A program made the translations under genes and the position numbers. 64,000 nt of DNA from Ruegeria arenilitoris (GTDB lineage Bacteria; Pseudomonadota; Alphaproteobacteria; Rhodobacterales; Rhodobacteraceae): assembly GCF_013035425.1 (NCBI RefSeq), contig NZ_WQHX01000004.1, positions 1 to 64,000 on the forward strand, written 5' to 3'. Below are positions 33,961 through 43,053 of the stretch, one piece after another. Under the pieces are notes generated by a model. It made no database searches and had not been told where the DNA came from. It was given only the letters and a program-made list of their open reading frames with translations. Position 1 is the stretch's first letter; each line of letters begins with the position of its first letter.

Positions 33961-34189
33961 CTCATGTACTAGCCATGATTATCAATGGAAGACCAGATTT
34001 AGGTTTCCAATTGGTTAGTTTTATAGATGTCCGTCAAGGAAAGAATGAGAAGGCCAAAACCTGTTCTAATGCTTTCGGCAACAACAGTCCGCAACGGGCT
34101 CGACGCGGTCATTTGACGATTTTTGTCAGATGACGGCTTTTCTGCGCTAAGCGGCCGTAATTCCACTGGACTTGTGCGCCAAATAGAGC
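33961..34189. other. Cyclase upstream region and outer end of cassette 3
   Basis: Non-coding sequence between the cyclase start and the leader of cassette 3. It contains the hairpin 34108-34134 shared with cassette 1. CCACTGGACTTGTGCGCC precedes the GCGGTACTG box, again parallel to the TGGACTT before the other cassettes. Presumably the cyclase promoter is here too. Confidence 0.45.
34108..34134. repeat. Inverted repeat (cassette 3 outer hairpin)
   Basis: GTCATTTGA and TCAGATGAC pair with one mismatch around nine bases; preceded by GGGCTCGACGC as in the copy at 2378-2404. The sequence and spacing agree with copy 1. Confidence 0.55.
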
Positions 34190-34265
34190 GGTACTGTCTG
34201 TGTCGCGACGCACCTGGCGCTGTGTGCCGCCTTCTCCGCCCGGGCCTCCGGGCTCTGGTCAGTAG
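34190..34265 (+). promoter_or_regulatory. Conserved leader hairpin, cassette 3
   Basis: GGTACTG (34190-34196) and TCAGTAG (34259-34265) enclose GCCCGG (34238-34243) pairing with CCGGGC (34248-34253) around GCCT. Relative to copies 1 and 2, about 24 bases are inserted between the first box and the stem, while the stem and the distance from stem to second box are kept. Confidence 0.55.
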
Positions 34266-34307
34266 CAGGATCATTTCCGACCTGTCTGAACAATATGGAG
34301 AAGACCT

Positions 34308-34541
34308 ATGACAAAATCACCGAAACCAAAAACCAAGAAAGCGCGGCTCATCCAGATGCTGACCCGCAAAGCCGGGGCGGATGTTGCCACGATCAGCGAA
34401 AAACTCGGCTGGCAGTCGCATACGACGCGAGCGGCGCTGACGGGCCTGCGCAAGGCAGGGTTCGAGATCGTTGCGGAAAAACCTGCGAATGGGAAAGCAT
34501 CCTGTTACCGCATCACGGCACAGCCGGCGGATGCCGCCTGA
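34308..34541 (+). CDS. DUF3489 small helix-turn-helix protein, cassette 3
   Basis: 77 residues, GGAGAAG upstream of the ATG. A lysine-rich start (MTKSPKPKTKKARLIQML) leads to the core AGADVATISEKLGWQSHTTR and a closing CYRI strand. It is more divergent from the other two copies than they are from each other. The stop TGA overlaps the next ATG (TGATG). Confidence 0.8.
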   Translation: MTKSPKPKTKKARLIQMLTRKAGADVATISEKLGWQSHTTRAALTGLRKAGFEIVAEKPANGKASCYRITAQPADAA

Positions 34542-34978
34542 TGACGGGCAATGATCACATCGCCGCGCGCTGGGGAGAACTTGGTCAAATGGACCGGGCG
34601 GCCCTGCGCGTGGCCTGGGCGGAGGCGTTTGGCGACGCCCCGCCACACTTCCTGTCGACGATCTTCATGCGCAAGGCGCTGATCTGGCACGCGCAATGCC
34701 ACGCCTTCGGGGGCCTGACGACAGAGGTGAAGCGCGCTTTGAAATCCGCTGCAGGCGGCAAGCAGGTCAGAACTCCGACACCCGTCATCAAACCCGGCAC
34801 GCAGCTTGTGCGGGAGTGGAACGGCAGGCGGTATCAGGTCGAGGTAAGTGAAGACGGGTTCGTGATGAACGGCGACCACTTCAAATCCCTGTCGGCCATC
34901 GCGCTTCAGATTACCGGGACAAGCTGGTCGGGCCCCCGGTTCTTTGGCCTCAACGGCAGGGCAGGGGCTAACACATGA
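34541..34978 (+). CDS. DUF2924 protein, cassette 3
   Basis: 145 residues from ATG 34541. It keeps the signature LVREWNGRRYQVEVSEDGFV, LSAIALQITG and GPRFFGL, with eight extra C-terminal residues (NGRAGANT). Its stop overlaps the recombinase start by ATGA. The N-terminal half is only loosely like copies 1 and 2 (FLSTIFMRKALIWHAQCHAF against YLSPQFMKRVLIWDMQN). Confidence 0.8.
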   Translation: MTGNDHIAARWGELGQMDRAALRVAWAEAFGDAPPHFLSTIFMRKALIWHAQCHAFGGLTTEVKRALKSAAGGKQVRTPTPVIKPGTQLVREWNGRRYQVEVSEDGFVMNGDHFKSLSAIALQITGTSWSGPRFFGLNGRAGANT

Positions 34979-36651
34979 ATAAGATCCGCTGTGCCATATA
35001 TACCCGCAAGAGCTCAGAGGATGGCTTGGAGCAGGAGTTCAATTCTCTCGATGCGCAGTACGAAGCCTGTGCCGCCTATATCGCCAGCCAGAAGGCGGAA
35101 GGTTGGGTGCTGTCGCCGGAGCGTTATGATGACGGCGGTCTTTCCGGCGGCAGTATGGAGCGCCCGGGTTTGCAGCGCCTGCTGACCGATATCGACCGTG
35201 GTGCTGTGGATCAGATCCTCGTCTACAAGATCGACCGTCTCACGCGCTCGCTGGCGGATTTTGCCAAGATGGTCGAGCGGCTGGATGCGGCGGGCACGTC
35301 TTTTGTCTCGGTTACGCAGTCCTTCAATACTGCCACCAGCATGGGGCGGCTGACGCTAAACATGCTGCTGTCCTTTGCCCAGTTTGAACGCGAAGTGACG
35401 GCCGAGCGCATCCGCGACAAGATCGCAGCTTCTAAGAAAAAAGGGTTGTGGATGGGTGCGACGGTGCCGCTGGGCTACGCCGCTGATGGACGATCGCTGA
35501 AGATTGCCGAGAAGGACGCCGAGGTGATCCGCACGATCTATGATCTGTATCTCGAGAATCGGAACACGCGTGTCGTCAAGGAAGCGGTTGATGCCCTCGG
35601 TCTCAAGACACCGGTGCGCAAACTTATCTCGGGTAGGGTGAAAGGGGGCGCGCAATTTAGCTATGGCCATATACACTATATCCTGACCAACCCGGTCTAT
35701 GCCGGTCGCATCCGGCACCACGCGAAAGTCTATCCCGGCCAGCACCCACCGCTGATCGAACCCGAGGTCTGGGACAGCATCCAGGATCAACTCAGATCCG
35801 ATGCGTTGAAGGATCGGACATTCTCGAAACGGAACCGCAAGGGCGCCAAAGCATCGGCATCGCCGCTGGCCGGCAGGATCTACGATCAGACTGGGGATCG
35901 CCTGACGCCCAGCCATTCGAAAACCGCCAAAGGTCGCAAACTCAGATACTACGTCTCACATCGGCTGGTACGGGGTACGGCGCCACGTGATCCATCGGGG
36001 TGGCGGTTGCCAGCACCGGAATTGGAAGACAAGGTCGCTGATCTGATCCGGCGACACCTCAGTCAACCAGAGGTCCTCGCGAATATCTTGTGCGACGCGA
36101 CCGCCGAAGAAACTGTCGGGATTGGAGCCCACCTGTCCGAATTTTTTAGGGGCGACGCCGCCGCAGACAAAGATACGATGCGCCACTGCCTTGATTTGGT
36201 CGCCCGCATCGATATCGCGCCCGGCGACATTCGCATCACCTTGTCAGGCGAACATCTCGCACATTGTCTTGATGTAAATGCGACGCGCATCGTGGGAGAT
36301 CTGCTGACCGTCACCTCAGCGTTCCAACATCGCAAGCGCGGCGTGGAAACCAAACTTATCATCGGCGATACGCAGCCGGAAATCGATGCAACCCTGCTAC
36401 GCAACATTGCCCGCGCGCATCGGTACTTCGATCTGGTCCGATCGGGGAAAACCTTTGCTGAGATCGCCGAGGCCGAAGGTGTCTCGAAACGCCGCGTTCA
36501 GCAACTGATCGAGCTGGCGTTTCTGGCGCCGGACGTGATCAGAGCAGTTCGTGAAGGCCGGCAGCCCGTTGGTATGACATCCGACTGGCTCAAACGATAT
36601 GCCTTCTCTCCGATCTGGACAGAGCAGCGACAAGTCTTCGAGGCGCTGTAA
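34975..36651 (+). CDS. Large serine recombinase, cassette 3
   Basis: 558 residues. YTRKSSEDG with Ser13/Ser14, DRLTRSLADF, ERIRDKIAASKKKGLWMG, the recombinase domain (VPLGYAADGRSLKI; NPVYAGRIRHHA), a cysteine-free ribbon-like segment (PLAGRIYDQTGDRLTPSHSK) and C-terminal helix-turn-helix (FAEIAEAEGVSKRRVQQLI) are all present. It is diverged from copies 1 and 2 in the middle and C-terminal third, so it may recognise a different site. It appears intact. Confidence 0.9.
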   Translation: MNKIRCAIYTRKSSEDGLEQEFNSLDAQYEACAAYIASQKAEGWVLSPERYDDGGLSGGSMERPGLQRLLTDIDRGAVDQILVYKIDRLTRSLADFAKMVERLDAAGTSFVSVTQSFNTATSMGRLTLNMLLSFAQFEREVTAERIRDKIAASKKKGLWMGATVPLGYAADGRSLKIAEKDAEVIRTIYDLYLENRNTRVVKEAVDALGLKTPVRKLISGRVKGGAQFSYGHIHYILTNPVYAGRIRHHAKVYPGQHPPLIEPEVWDSIQDQLRSDALKDRTFSKRNRKGAKASASPLAGRIYDQTGDRLTPSHSKTAKGRKLRYYVSHRLVRGTAPRDPSGWRLPAPELEDKVADLIRRHLSQPEVLANILCDATAEETVGIGAHLSEFFRGDAAADKDTMRHCLDLVARIDIAPGDIRITLSGEHLAHCLDVNATRIVGDLLTVTSAFQHRKRGVETKLIIGDTQPEIDATLLRNIARAHRYFDLVRSGKTFAEIAEAEGVSKRRVQQLIELAFLAPDVIRAVREGRQPVGMTSDWLKRYAFSPIWTEQRQVFEAL

Positions 36652-36770
36652 TACTTCCCATAATCAATCAGTTATCCTAATCAGTATCCGGCCAACGGAT
36701 ACTTGTGCGTTGAGCCGCCCCGTGTCGCATTTGTTACCCGATAAGGGGCGATGCTATCTCCATCACATTT

Positions 36771-36806
36771 GCCCAAACTGCTACCGCGGAAATGGCGATT
36801 CCAGAC
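36771..36806 (+). repeat. Conserved right-end motif, cassette 3
   Basis: GCCCAAACTGCTACCGCGGA followed by AATGGCGATTCCAGAC aligns with the right motifs of copies 1 and 2; GTACCG is CTACCG here. It is displaced further from the recombinase stop than in the other copies. Confidence 0.5.
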
Positions 36807-36931
36807 TTTTCGGGGAAACGGGCACGATATCGTAGTTCTGTCGGTCTGGGGTATTTTTATACCTCTGAAGCTACCCGAAACTACGGGCTGAAAAGCAGAA
36901 ATCTGCATTATATCAATAACTTAGGAGGTGG

Positions 36932-37006
36932 TGGCTGGGGTGGTAGGATTCGAACCTACGATACACGGTACCAAAAACCGCTGCCTTACCACTTGGCTAC
37001 ACCCCA
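36932..37006 (-). tRNA. tRNA-Gln (anticodon TTG)
   Basis: Read on the minus strand the 75-nt gene opens TGGGGTGTAGCCAAGTGG, has an anticodon stem-loop GCGGT-TTTTGGT-ACCG giving TTG, a T-arm GTAGGTTCGAATCCTAC, and closes CACCCCA-G-CCA with an encoded CCA. The acceptor stem is fully paired. Its 3' end faces the recombinase island. No duplicated tRNA 3' end was seen elsewhere in the window. Confidence 0.95.
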
Positions 37007-37286
37007 ACGGTGAGCGGCTATCTACGACTGATGTTTATCAGGTTCAAGAGGTTTTCAGTAAAAATCGATACCGCTAAAGAAATATTTTCAAGCCCTCAAC
37101 CTTTCATCAGATACGGGCAAGGTGTCAGTCTTCAAATTTCCACGCAAAGGATCGAGCGAGCCGTATGGTAGGCGTTTTCTGACGGCAACTATTGCGTATG
37201 TCGAAACTTAAGACCTTCGGTTTGATGATATCGAATAAATCACGGGATACGGATTGGAATTGAACGCGGTTTCTAAGAAATACCCA

Positions 37287-37868
37287 CTATTCCCTAACTT
37301 CGGATTGTTCCACACCCCAAAGATTGGCTTTGAGTGTCCAGCCCCGATATCCCCCGGCGGAGATGCGGCACCAATCAATCGTGCAAGAGCCTAGCCTTGC
37401 CACCACTCCTGACTCAAAATGCGCGTTGACCTGTGAATTAGGGTCTGGCGTGGCGTAAATCGGCAGCAAGTCCGGTTCGATCAATACGGTTCGCACTCCT
37501 GAAAGCAGCGCATAATGCACCCAGCCCCCAGCGCCGTCACGATCCTGAACCTTACGCCAGTTGCCATACTCCGCTGTTATCTGCAGTGGCATCCCGCGAC
37601 GTTTGAATACCCAGTCGATTCGATGTGTCAGTGATGGACCGCGGCGCACGTTGCCCTCGGCTGCTTTCATCGAGACGTAGCGCGGCAGTGGTAAATTGGT
37701 TACTTGGCCGCGCCTGTCCTGTGCGTTGGCGGCAGATACGCTCAACGCGACAATCAATATACAAATAACCGCCGGAACGAGGCGTTTAATCGAAAAATTA
37801 GCAATCACTGCCTGCCTGCTCTTAAGCCTGTTTGTGGTGCTTCGAAAAAAGGTCGCATCTAAGGACAT
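37287..37868 (-). CDS. Exported SH3-domain protein
   Basis: 193 residues from ATG 37868; a TTG at 37928 could extend it. A hydrophobic segment at ~28-45 (RLVPAVICILIVALSVSAAN) acts as signal or anchor. The mature part has SH3-like repeats: YVSMKAAEGNVRRGPSLTHR, WRKVQDRDGAGGWVHYALLS and GYRGWTLKANLWGV. Proteins of this kind (bacterial SH3, DUF1058-like) are periplasmic, often cell-wall linked. It diverges from the dehydrogenase gene at 37947 with a 78-base gap. Confidence 0.8.
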   Translation of the reverse strand: MSLDATFFRSTTNRLKSRQAVIANFSIKRLVPAVICILIVALSVSAANAQDRRGQVTNLPLPRYVSMKAAEGNVRRGPSLTHRIDWVFKRRGMPLQITAEYGNWRKVQDRDGAGGWVHYALLSGVRTVLIEPDLLPIYATPDPNSQVNAHFESGVVARLGSCTIDWCRISAGGYRGWTLKANLWGVEQSEVRE

Positions 37869-37946
37869 GGGGTTCTTGTGCCCCGTGTGATCCTGCGCCA
37901 CGATGCCATGGCGCGCAACTGATTGCAAAGCGGTAGGAGATCCGAG

Positions 37947-38933
37947 GTGCCAAGAGAACGTCTGAGTGTTGTTGTAACGCGACGGTTGCCTGAGGCAGTT
38001 GAAACAAGATTAAGTGAGCTGTTCGATGTTCAGTTGCGGGACACTGATGCGCCAATGACGCGTGAAGAACTTATTGCTGCTGTCAAAGAAGCAGATGTGC
38101 TTGTTCCGACAATTACTGACACGATCGACGCAGGTATTCTGGGGCAGGCTGGAGAAAAGTTGCGCCTGATCGCCAATTACGGCGCGGGTGTTGATAATAT
38201 CGACGTATCGACTGCCCGTCAGCGCGGCATTCTTGTGTCCAACACGCCGGGTGTTTTGACCGACGACACCGCGGATATGACCATGGCTTTGATCCTCGCC
38301 GTCACCCGTCGGATCCCCGAGGGACAGAGCGTAATGCAAAAGGGTGATTGGGCAGGCTGGGCGCCAACTGCTTTGTTGGGCGGTCGGGTTGGCGGTCGCC
38401 GCTTGGGAATACTGGGGATGGGCAGAATCGGGCAGGCCGTCGCAAAGCGGGCCAGCGCGTTTGGTATGCAGGTGCATTATCACAACCGTCGAAGGCTTCG
38501 GGCTGAAATCGAAGAAGCGCTGGAGGCAACGTATTGGGATAGCCTTGATCAAATGGTGGCGCGGATGGATGTTATTTCGATCCATTGTCCTTCAACTCCG
38601 TCAACATTCCATTTGATGAACGCAAGGCGCCTGAAGCTGATGAAGCCTTCAGCGGTGATCGTGAACACTTCACGCGGGGAGGTTATCGACGAAAACGCTC
38701 TTACCCGCATGATACGTGCAAATGAGATCGCTGGTGCTGGCTTGGATGTCTATGAACATGGCACCGATGTGAACCCGCGACTCCGACAGCTGCCAAACGT
38801 GGTTCTTTTGCCTCACATGGGATCGGCTACGCTGGAAGGCCGGATCGAGATGGGCGAAAAGGTGATCATCAATATCAAAACTTTCGAGGATGGCCACCGC
38901 CCGCCGGATCAGGTCGTTCCCGCAATGCTGTAA
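37947..38933 (+). CDS. D-isomer-specific 2-hydroxyacid dehydrogenase
   Basis: 328 residues from GTG 37947, chosen for AGGAGA six bases upstream. NAD-binding LGILGMGRIGQAVAKR, catalytic Arg in NTSRGEVIDENAL, Glu in the DVYEHGTDVNPRL region and His in VVLLPHMGSATLEGR are all present, so it should be active. The family reduces glyoxylate, hydroxypyruvate or similar 2-oxoacids; glyoxylate reductase is the closest guess. It heads a same-strand run with an FAD-linked hydroxyacid oxidase and a dimethylglycine-dehydrogenase-like enzyme. Confidence 0.88.
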   Translation: MPRERLSVVVTRRLPEAVETRLSELFDVQLRDTDAPMTREELIAAVKEADVLVPTITDTIDAGILGQAGEKLRLIANYGAGVDNIDVSTARQRGILVSNTPGVLTDDTADMTMALILAVTRRIPEGQSVMQKGDWAGWAPTALLGGRVGGRRLGILGMGRIGQAVAKRASAFGMQVHYHNRRRLRAEIEEALEATYWDSLDQMVARMDVISIHCPSTPSTFHLMNARRLKLMKPSAVIVNTSRGEVIDENALTRMIRANEIAGAGLDVYEHGTDVNPRLRQLPNVVLLPHMGSATLEGRIEMGEKVIINIKTFEDGHRPPDQVVPAML

Positions 38934-38962
38934 CGCCGACTTGTAATCTGGGGAGGAACAGG

Positions 38963-40360
38963 ATGGTGCACGCCCGAGCGCTTCCGCGCAACGAAACCGG
39001 TATAGAAACTGTCATTGGCATACTTAAACAGCGTTTCGCAGATCGGCTGCAAACCGGCGCAGCAATCCGCGAACAGCACGGTCACACCACAACCTGGATC
39101 GACAACCAAAGCCCGGATGCTGTGGTTTACCCGCATTCGACAGAGGAAGTTTCGGAAATTGTCAAAACTTGCGCTGCGCATAAGGTGCCGGTTATCGCGT
39201 TTGGAACGGGAACTTCGCTGGAAGGTCACGTGAATGCTCCGGCAGGTGGAATATCGGTAGACTTGGGCCAGATGGACAAGGTTTTGTCGGTTAATGCAGG
39301 TGATCTCGACTGTGTTGTGCAGCCGGGCGTCACCCGAGAAGACTTGAATATGCAGTTGCGGGACCAGGGATTGTTCTTTCCAATTGATCCGGGCGCCAAT
39401 GCGTCGTTGGGCGGAATGGCTGCGACCCGGGCGTCAGGTACCAACGCGGTACGCTATGGCACGATGAAGGATAATGTCCTTAGCATTGAAGCAGTTATGC
39501 CAAACGGCCAGATCATTCGGACGGGCCATCGCGCGAAAAAGTCGTCGGCGGGATATGATCTGACTCGTCTCTTGATTGGAGCCGAGGGTACGCTGGGCAT
39601 TATCACCGAACTCACACTTCGATTGCAGGGTATTCCTGAGGCCATAACTTCAGCCAGGTGTTCCTTTCCATCGGTTGATGCGGCCTGTCAGGCGGTGATA
39701 ATGACTATTCAATATGGAATCCCGGTTGCGCGGATCGAGCTTCTTGATGACATGTCAGTACGCGCGGCAAATGCCTATTCCGGGTTGACCTTGCCTGAAA
39801 CGCCACTGCTTCTGCTGGAATTCCACGGATCTGACAGCGGAGCAGCAGAGCAAGCCGAAACCTTTGGCCAAATAGCCGAAGAATTCGGTGGAACCGATTT
39901 TGCAGCAACATCGACTACCGAAGAACGCAACAAGCTCTGGCAAGCCCGACATGATATGTATTGGGCAAGCCTGCAGTTACGGCCTGGCGCAAGGGGGATA
40001 TCTACGGATGTCTGCGTGCCGATATCTCGTCTGGCTGAATGCGTGACTGAAACTCAGCGCAAGGCAGCGCAGCTTGGCTTGATGGCGCCAATAGTAGGAC
40101 ATGTTGGCGATGGAAACTTCCATACGCTGGTTTTGCTCGACATGGAAAACGACAACGAAGTTACAAAAGCCGAAGAGTTTGTCGGGTGGTTAAATGATCT
40201 CGCAATATCGATGGACGGTACATGTACCGGAGAGCATGGGATAGGGCAGGGAAAGAAACCCTATCTTGTCAAAGAACTTGGCCCGGCAATAGACTTCATG
40301 TCAGCGATCAAAACCGCGTTGGACCCAGACAACATTATGAATCCCGGTAAGATCATTTGA
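38963..40360 (+). CDS. FAD-linked D-lactate/glycolate dehydrogenase (GlcD-like)
   Basis: 465 residues, excellent ribosome-binding site (GGGGAGG). FAD-binding PP-loop region PVIAFGTGTSLEGHVNAPAG, PGANASLGGMAATRASGTNA, GAEGTLGIITELTLRL, and C-terminal GHVGDGNFHTLVLLD and CTGEHGIGQGKK are the hallmarks of the VAO-type D-lactate dehydrogenase (cytochrome) and glycolate oxidase D subunit. It oxidises a D-2-hydroxyacid to the 2-oxoacid and passes electrons to the respiratory chain. It follows the NAD-dependent dehydrogenase by 29 bases, so the two act on related acids. Confidence 0.88.
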   Translation: MVHARALPRNETGIETVIGILKQRFADRLQTGAAIREQHGHTTTWIDNQSPDAVVYPHSTEEVSEIVKTCAAHKVPVIAFGTGTSLEGHVNAPAGGISVDLGQMDKVLSVNAGDLDCVVQPGVTREDLNMQLRDQGLFFPIDPGANASLGGMAATRASGTNAVRYGTMKDNVLSIEAVMPNGQIIRTGHRAKKSSAGYDLTRLLIGAEGTLGIITELTLRLQGIPEAITSARCSFPSVDAACQAVIMTIQYGIPVARIELLDDMSVRAANAYSGLTLPETPLLLLEFHGSDSGAAEQAETFGQIAEEFGGTDFAATSTTEERNKLWQARHDMYWASLQLRPGARGISTDVCVPISRLAECVTETQRKAAQLGLMAPIVGHVGDGNFHTLVLLDMENDNEVTKAEEFVGWLNDLAISMDGTCTGEHGIGQGKKPYLVKELGPAIDFMSAIKTALDPDNIMNPGKII

Positions 40361-40510
40361 GGTCGCCGGAACAAGCTGAGCGTTGGCACTGCTATGCGAA
40401 CGATTCCCAGAAAGTCGGTTTTGTGCGCAATAGCGTCGGATGGACTTGGCGGTTCGGCGTTCTGTTCGGCATAAACCTTGCCAAACAGATTTAATCCGGA
40501 GAGCGGGCTA

Positions 40511-43018
40511 ATGAAAACCCAAGTCAAAGCACTGGTCGTTGGCGGTGGCGCCATCGGAACCTCGATCGCCTATCATCTGGCCAAGGCCGGTTGGGATGAC
40601 GTTATGCTGATTGAGCGTGACGAGTTGACCTCGGGCTCTACCTGGCACGCCGCCGGTCTGTTGCCGCTTTTTAACATGTCATACGCGACAACTCATATTC
40701 ACAAGTATTCAGTCGATTTTTACAAAACGCTCGAAGAAGAAACCGGCCTGAATGCTGGCTTTGCCGTTGTGGGAAATCTTCGTATGGCCCAGACGGACGA
40801 GCGCATGGACGAATACATGCTTTATGCCTCGACTGCTGAGACCTGCGGTGTTCCTTATGAATGGCTGACCCCCGACGAAATCAAGGCGCGTTGGCCGTTA
40901 ATCCGTACCGAGGATCTCAAGGGCGCTTTGTATCACAACACAGATGGGTACATTAACCCGGCCGATGTTACGCAGGCAATGGCCAAGGGCGCACGCCAGC
41001 GTGGTGTCGAGATTGTACGAAAGATGCAGGCAGATGCTTTCCACTGGACCGGCGCCCATTGGGAAGTCACTTGCACTAAGATGATCGAACAAGGCGGAAA
41101 TCTTGTACCCGGTGACGAGCAAGTGGTAATAACTGCCGAACATGTCGTAACTGCGTCGGGTAACCATGCCCAACGTACTGCAAGGATGCTGGGTATCAAA
41201 ATCCCGGCAATCCCTGTTGAACACCAGTTCATCGTAATGGACAAAGACCCTGCTTTGGTGGATTACCGTGCCAGCGGCGGGGCAGAGCATCCTGTTGTTC
41301 GCGACGCAGATGCTCAATCCTATGTGCGCGAAGAACGCGGTGGATGGATTTTGGGTGTTTACGAAAAGAATGCGCCAGCTTGCTTTGAATATGGCGTGCC
41401 GGACAGCTTCCGCGCTGACCTGTTCCCGCTTGATCTGGAGAGGATCGAAAGCCAGTACATGGCCATGATCCATCGTATTCCATCTTGCGAAGAAAGCGGT
41501 CTGAAAGACGATTTCAACGGTCCAATTTGCTACACCCCGGACGGCAACCCACTGGTTGGTCCTGCGCCGGGTCTGCGAAACATGTGGTTGGCTGAAGGAT
41601 TCAGCTTTGGCATTACTGCTGCGGGCGGCACCGGTTACTATCTGGCGCAGATGATGGTCGACGGTGAGGCCGAGATCGACATGGCCTCGTTGGATCCCAA
41701 GCGTTATTCCAGCAATTGGATGACTACCGAATTCGCAGCCCGCAAGAACGAAGAATGCTACGACCACGTCTACATCTTGCACCACCCTGACGAAGAACGC
41801 CCGGCTTGCCGCCCCCTGCGGACGGCACCTGCCTATGACCGACAGAAAGCGCGCGGTGCACAGTTCGGCTGGGTCAACGGATGGGAACGCCCCAACTACT
41901 TTGGCCCACTAAACGCACCGTCAAATTTCGACGAAGAAAGCCGTTCCTTTCGCCGTGGTGGTTGGTGGCAGTACGCAGTTGAAGAAGCCAAAGCGATACG
42001 TAATGGCGTTGGGCTGATCGACGCGACTGCTTTCACGAAGCATGTCGTGAAAGGCCCCGGAGCGACCCAATTCCTGGACTGGTTCACCTGCAACAAGTTG
42101 CCCAAGGTCGGTCGTATAAACTTGACCTACGCGCTGACAGCACATGGCACTACGCGTACCGAATACACGATCGTCCGTAACGGCGAGAACAACTACTACA
42201 TTGTCTCCGCTGGTGCATGGACCGAGTACGATGCAGACTTTTTACGCAAGGCGGCCGAAGACAAGTTGGACGAATTCGGCTACATCGAAATCCAGGATGT
42301 GACAAGCCAATGGGGTGTCTTTGCAATCGCCGGACCCAAGTCACGCGACGTTTTGAAAGAAGTTATCAAAGACGCCGATCCGGAAACTGCGTTGTCCAAC
42401 AAGCGCTTCCCGTGGCTGTCGGCGCGTCAGATCGAACTGGGCATGTGTCCGGTCAACGCGATCCGCGTGGCCTATACAGGCGAATTGGGCTGGGAACTGC
42501 ACCACCCGATCGAGATGCAGAACTACCTGTTTGATCTGCTGGAGCAAGCTGGTGAGAAGCATGGAATGAAACTTGTCGGTGCCCGCGCGCAAAACTGGTT
42601 GCGCCAGGAAAAATCCTATCGCGCTTTCGGTACCGAATTAGGCAGGGACGCGACGCCTTTGGAGGCTGATCTGCCACGCTTTGTTGACCTGTCCAAAGAC
42701 TTTCACGGTAAGGTCAAATTGGAAGAAACAGGCGTACGCGTAAAATGTTGCACGCTGCTGATCGACGGCCCAGACGATGCAGACCCGTGGGGCCGCGAGG
42801 CGCTTTATACCCCAGAAGGCGAGCGCGTTGGCCGCCTTACATCAGGCGGTTATTCGGTGGCCTTCGAAAAATCAATCGGGATGGGCTATGTGTCGCCCGA
42901 ACTCGCGGTCGAAGGAACAAAGCTAAAGGTCAAAATGCAGGACAAGCTGTGGGACGCGATTGTTACCTGCGACAGCCCCTATGACCCAAAGAACGCAGTT
43001 ATCCGCAAAGATGGCTAG
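40511..43018 (+). CDS. Dimethylglycine/sarcosine dehydrogenase-like flavoenzyme with GcvT domains
   Basis: 835 residues from ATG 40511 (GGAGAG upstream). N-terminal ~420: FAD-dependent DAO fold (VGGGAIGTSIAYHLAKAGWD, SGSTWHAAGLLP with the flavin-linkage His region, CYTPDGNPLVGPAPGLRNMW). C-terminal ~400: GcvT-type folate-binding aminomethyltransferase domains (VGLIDATAFTKHVVKGPGA, IAGPKSRDVLKE, AYTGELGWELHHP, SGGYSVAFEKSIGMGYV). Such enzymes demethylate dimethylglycine or sarcosine and load one-carbon units onto tetrahydrofolate, as in glycine betaine breakdown. The exact substrate is not fixed by sequence. Confidence 0.88.
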   Translation: MKTQVKALVVGGGAIGTSIAYHLAKAGWDDVMLIERDELTSGSTWHAAGLLPLFNMSYATTHIHKYSVDFYKTLEEETGLNAGFAVVGNLRMAQTDERMDEYMLYASTAETCGVPYEWLTPDEIKARWPLIRTEDLKGALYHNTDGYINPADVTQAMAKGARQRGVEIVRKMQADAFHWTGAHWEVTCTKMIEQGGNLVPGDEQVVITAEHVVTASGNHAQRTARMLGIKIPAIPVEHQFIVMDKDPALVDYRASGGAEHPVVRDADAQSYVREERGGWILGVYEKNAPACFEYGVPDSFRADLFPLDLERIESQYMAMIHRIPSCEESGLKDDFNGPICYTPDGNPLVGPAPGLRNMWLAEGFSFGITAAGGTGYYLAQMMVDGEAEIDMASLDPKRYSSNWMTTEFAARKNEECYDHVYILHHPDEERPACRPLRTAPAYDRQKARGAQFGWVNGWERPNYFGPLNAPSNFDEESRSFRRGGWWQYAVEEAKAIRNGVGLIDATAFTKHVVKGPGATQFLDWFTCNKLPKVGRINLTYALTAHGTTRTEYTIVRNGENNYYIVSAGAWTEYDADFLRKAAEDKLDEFGYIEIQDVTSQWGVFAIAGPKSRDVLKEVIKDADPETALSNKRFPWLSARQIELGMCPVNAIRVAYTGELGWELHHPIEMQNYLFDLLEQAGEKHGMKLVGARAQNWLRQEKSYRAFGTELGRDATPLEADLPRFVDLSKDFHGKVKLEETGVRVKCCTLLIDGPDDADPWGREALYTPEGERVGRLTSGGYSVAFEKSIGMGYVSPELAVEGTKLKVKMQDKLWDAIVTCDSPYDPKNAVIRKDG

Positions 43019-43053
43019 GTGGGCGATAAAATACTGACTGCGTCACCAATCGA

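Larger units (their letters stand above)
34190..36806 (+). mobile_element. Serine-recombinase cassette, copy 3
   Basis: Leader 34190-34265, DUF3489, DUF2924 and recombinase genes, and a right-end motif at 36771-36806. It is the most divergent of the three: the recombinase is 558 residues, the genes overlap slightly differently, and the right motif lies 119 bases rather than 20 after the stop. Its right end is ~125 bases from the 3' end of a tRNA-Gln gene. Confidence 0.55.

Noticed and set aside
36932..37006. tRNA-Gln 3' end as attachment site of the island
   Set aside because: No second copy of the tRNA 3' end was found in the window, and the recombinases are serine type, which rarely use tRNA genes.
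40361..40510. Glycine riboswitch before the GcvT-domain gene
   Set aside because: No riboswitch core motifs could be recognised in this gap.
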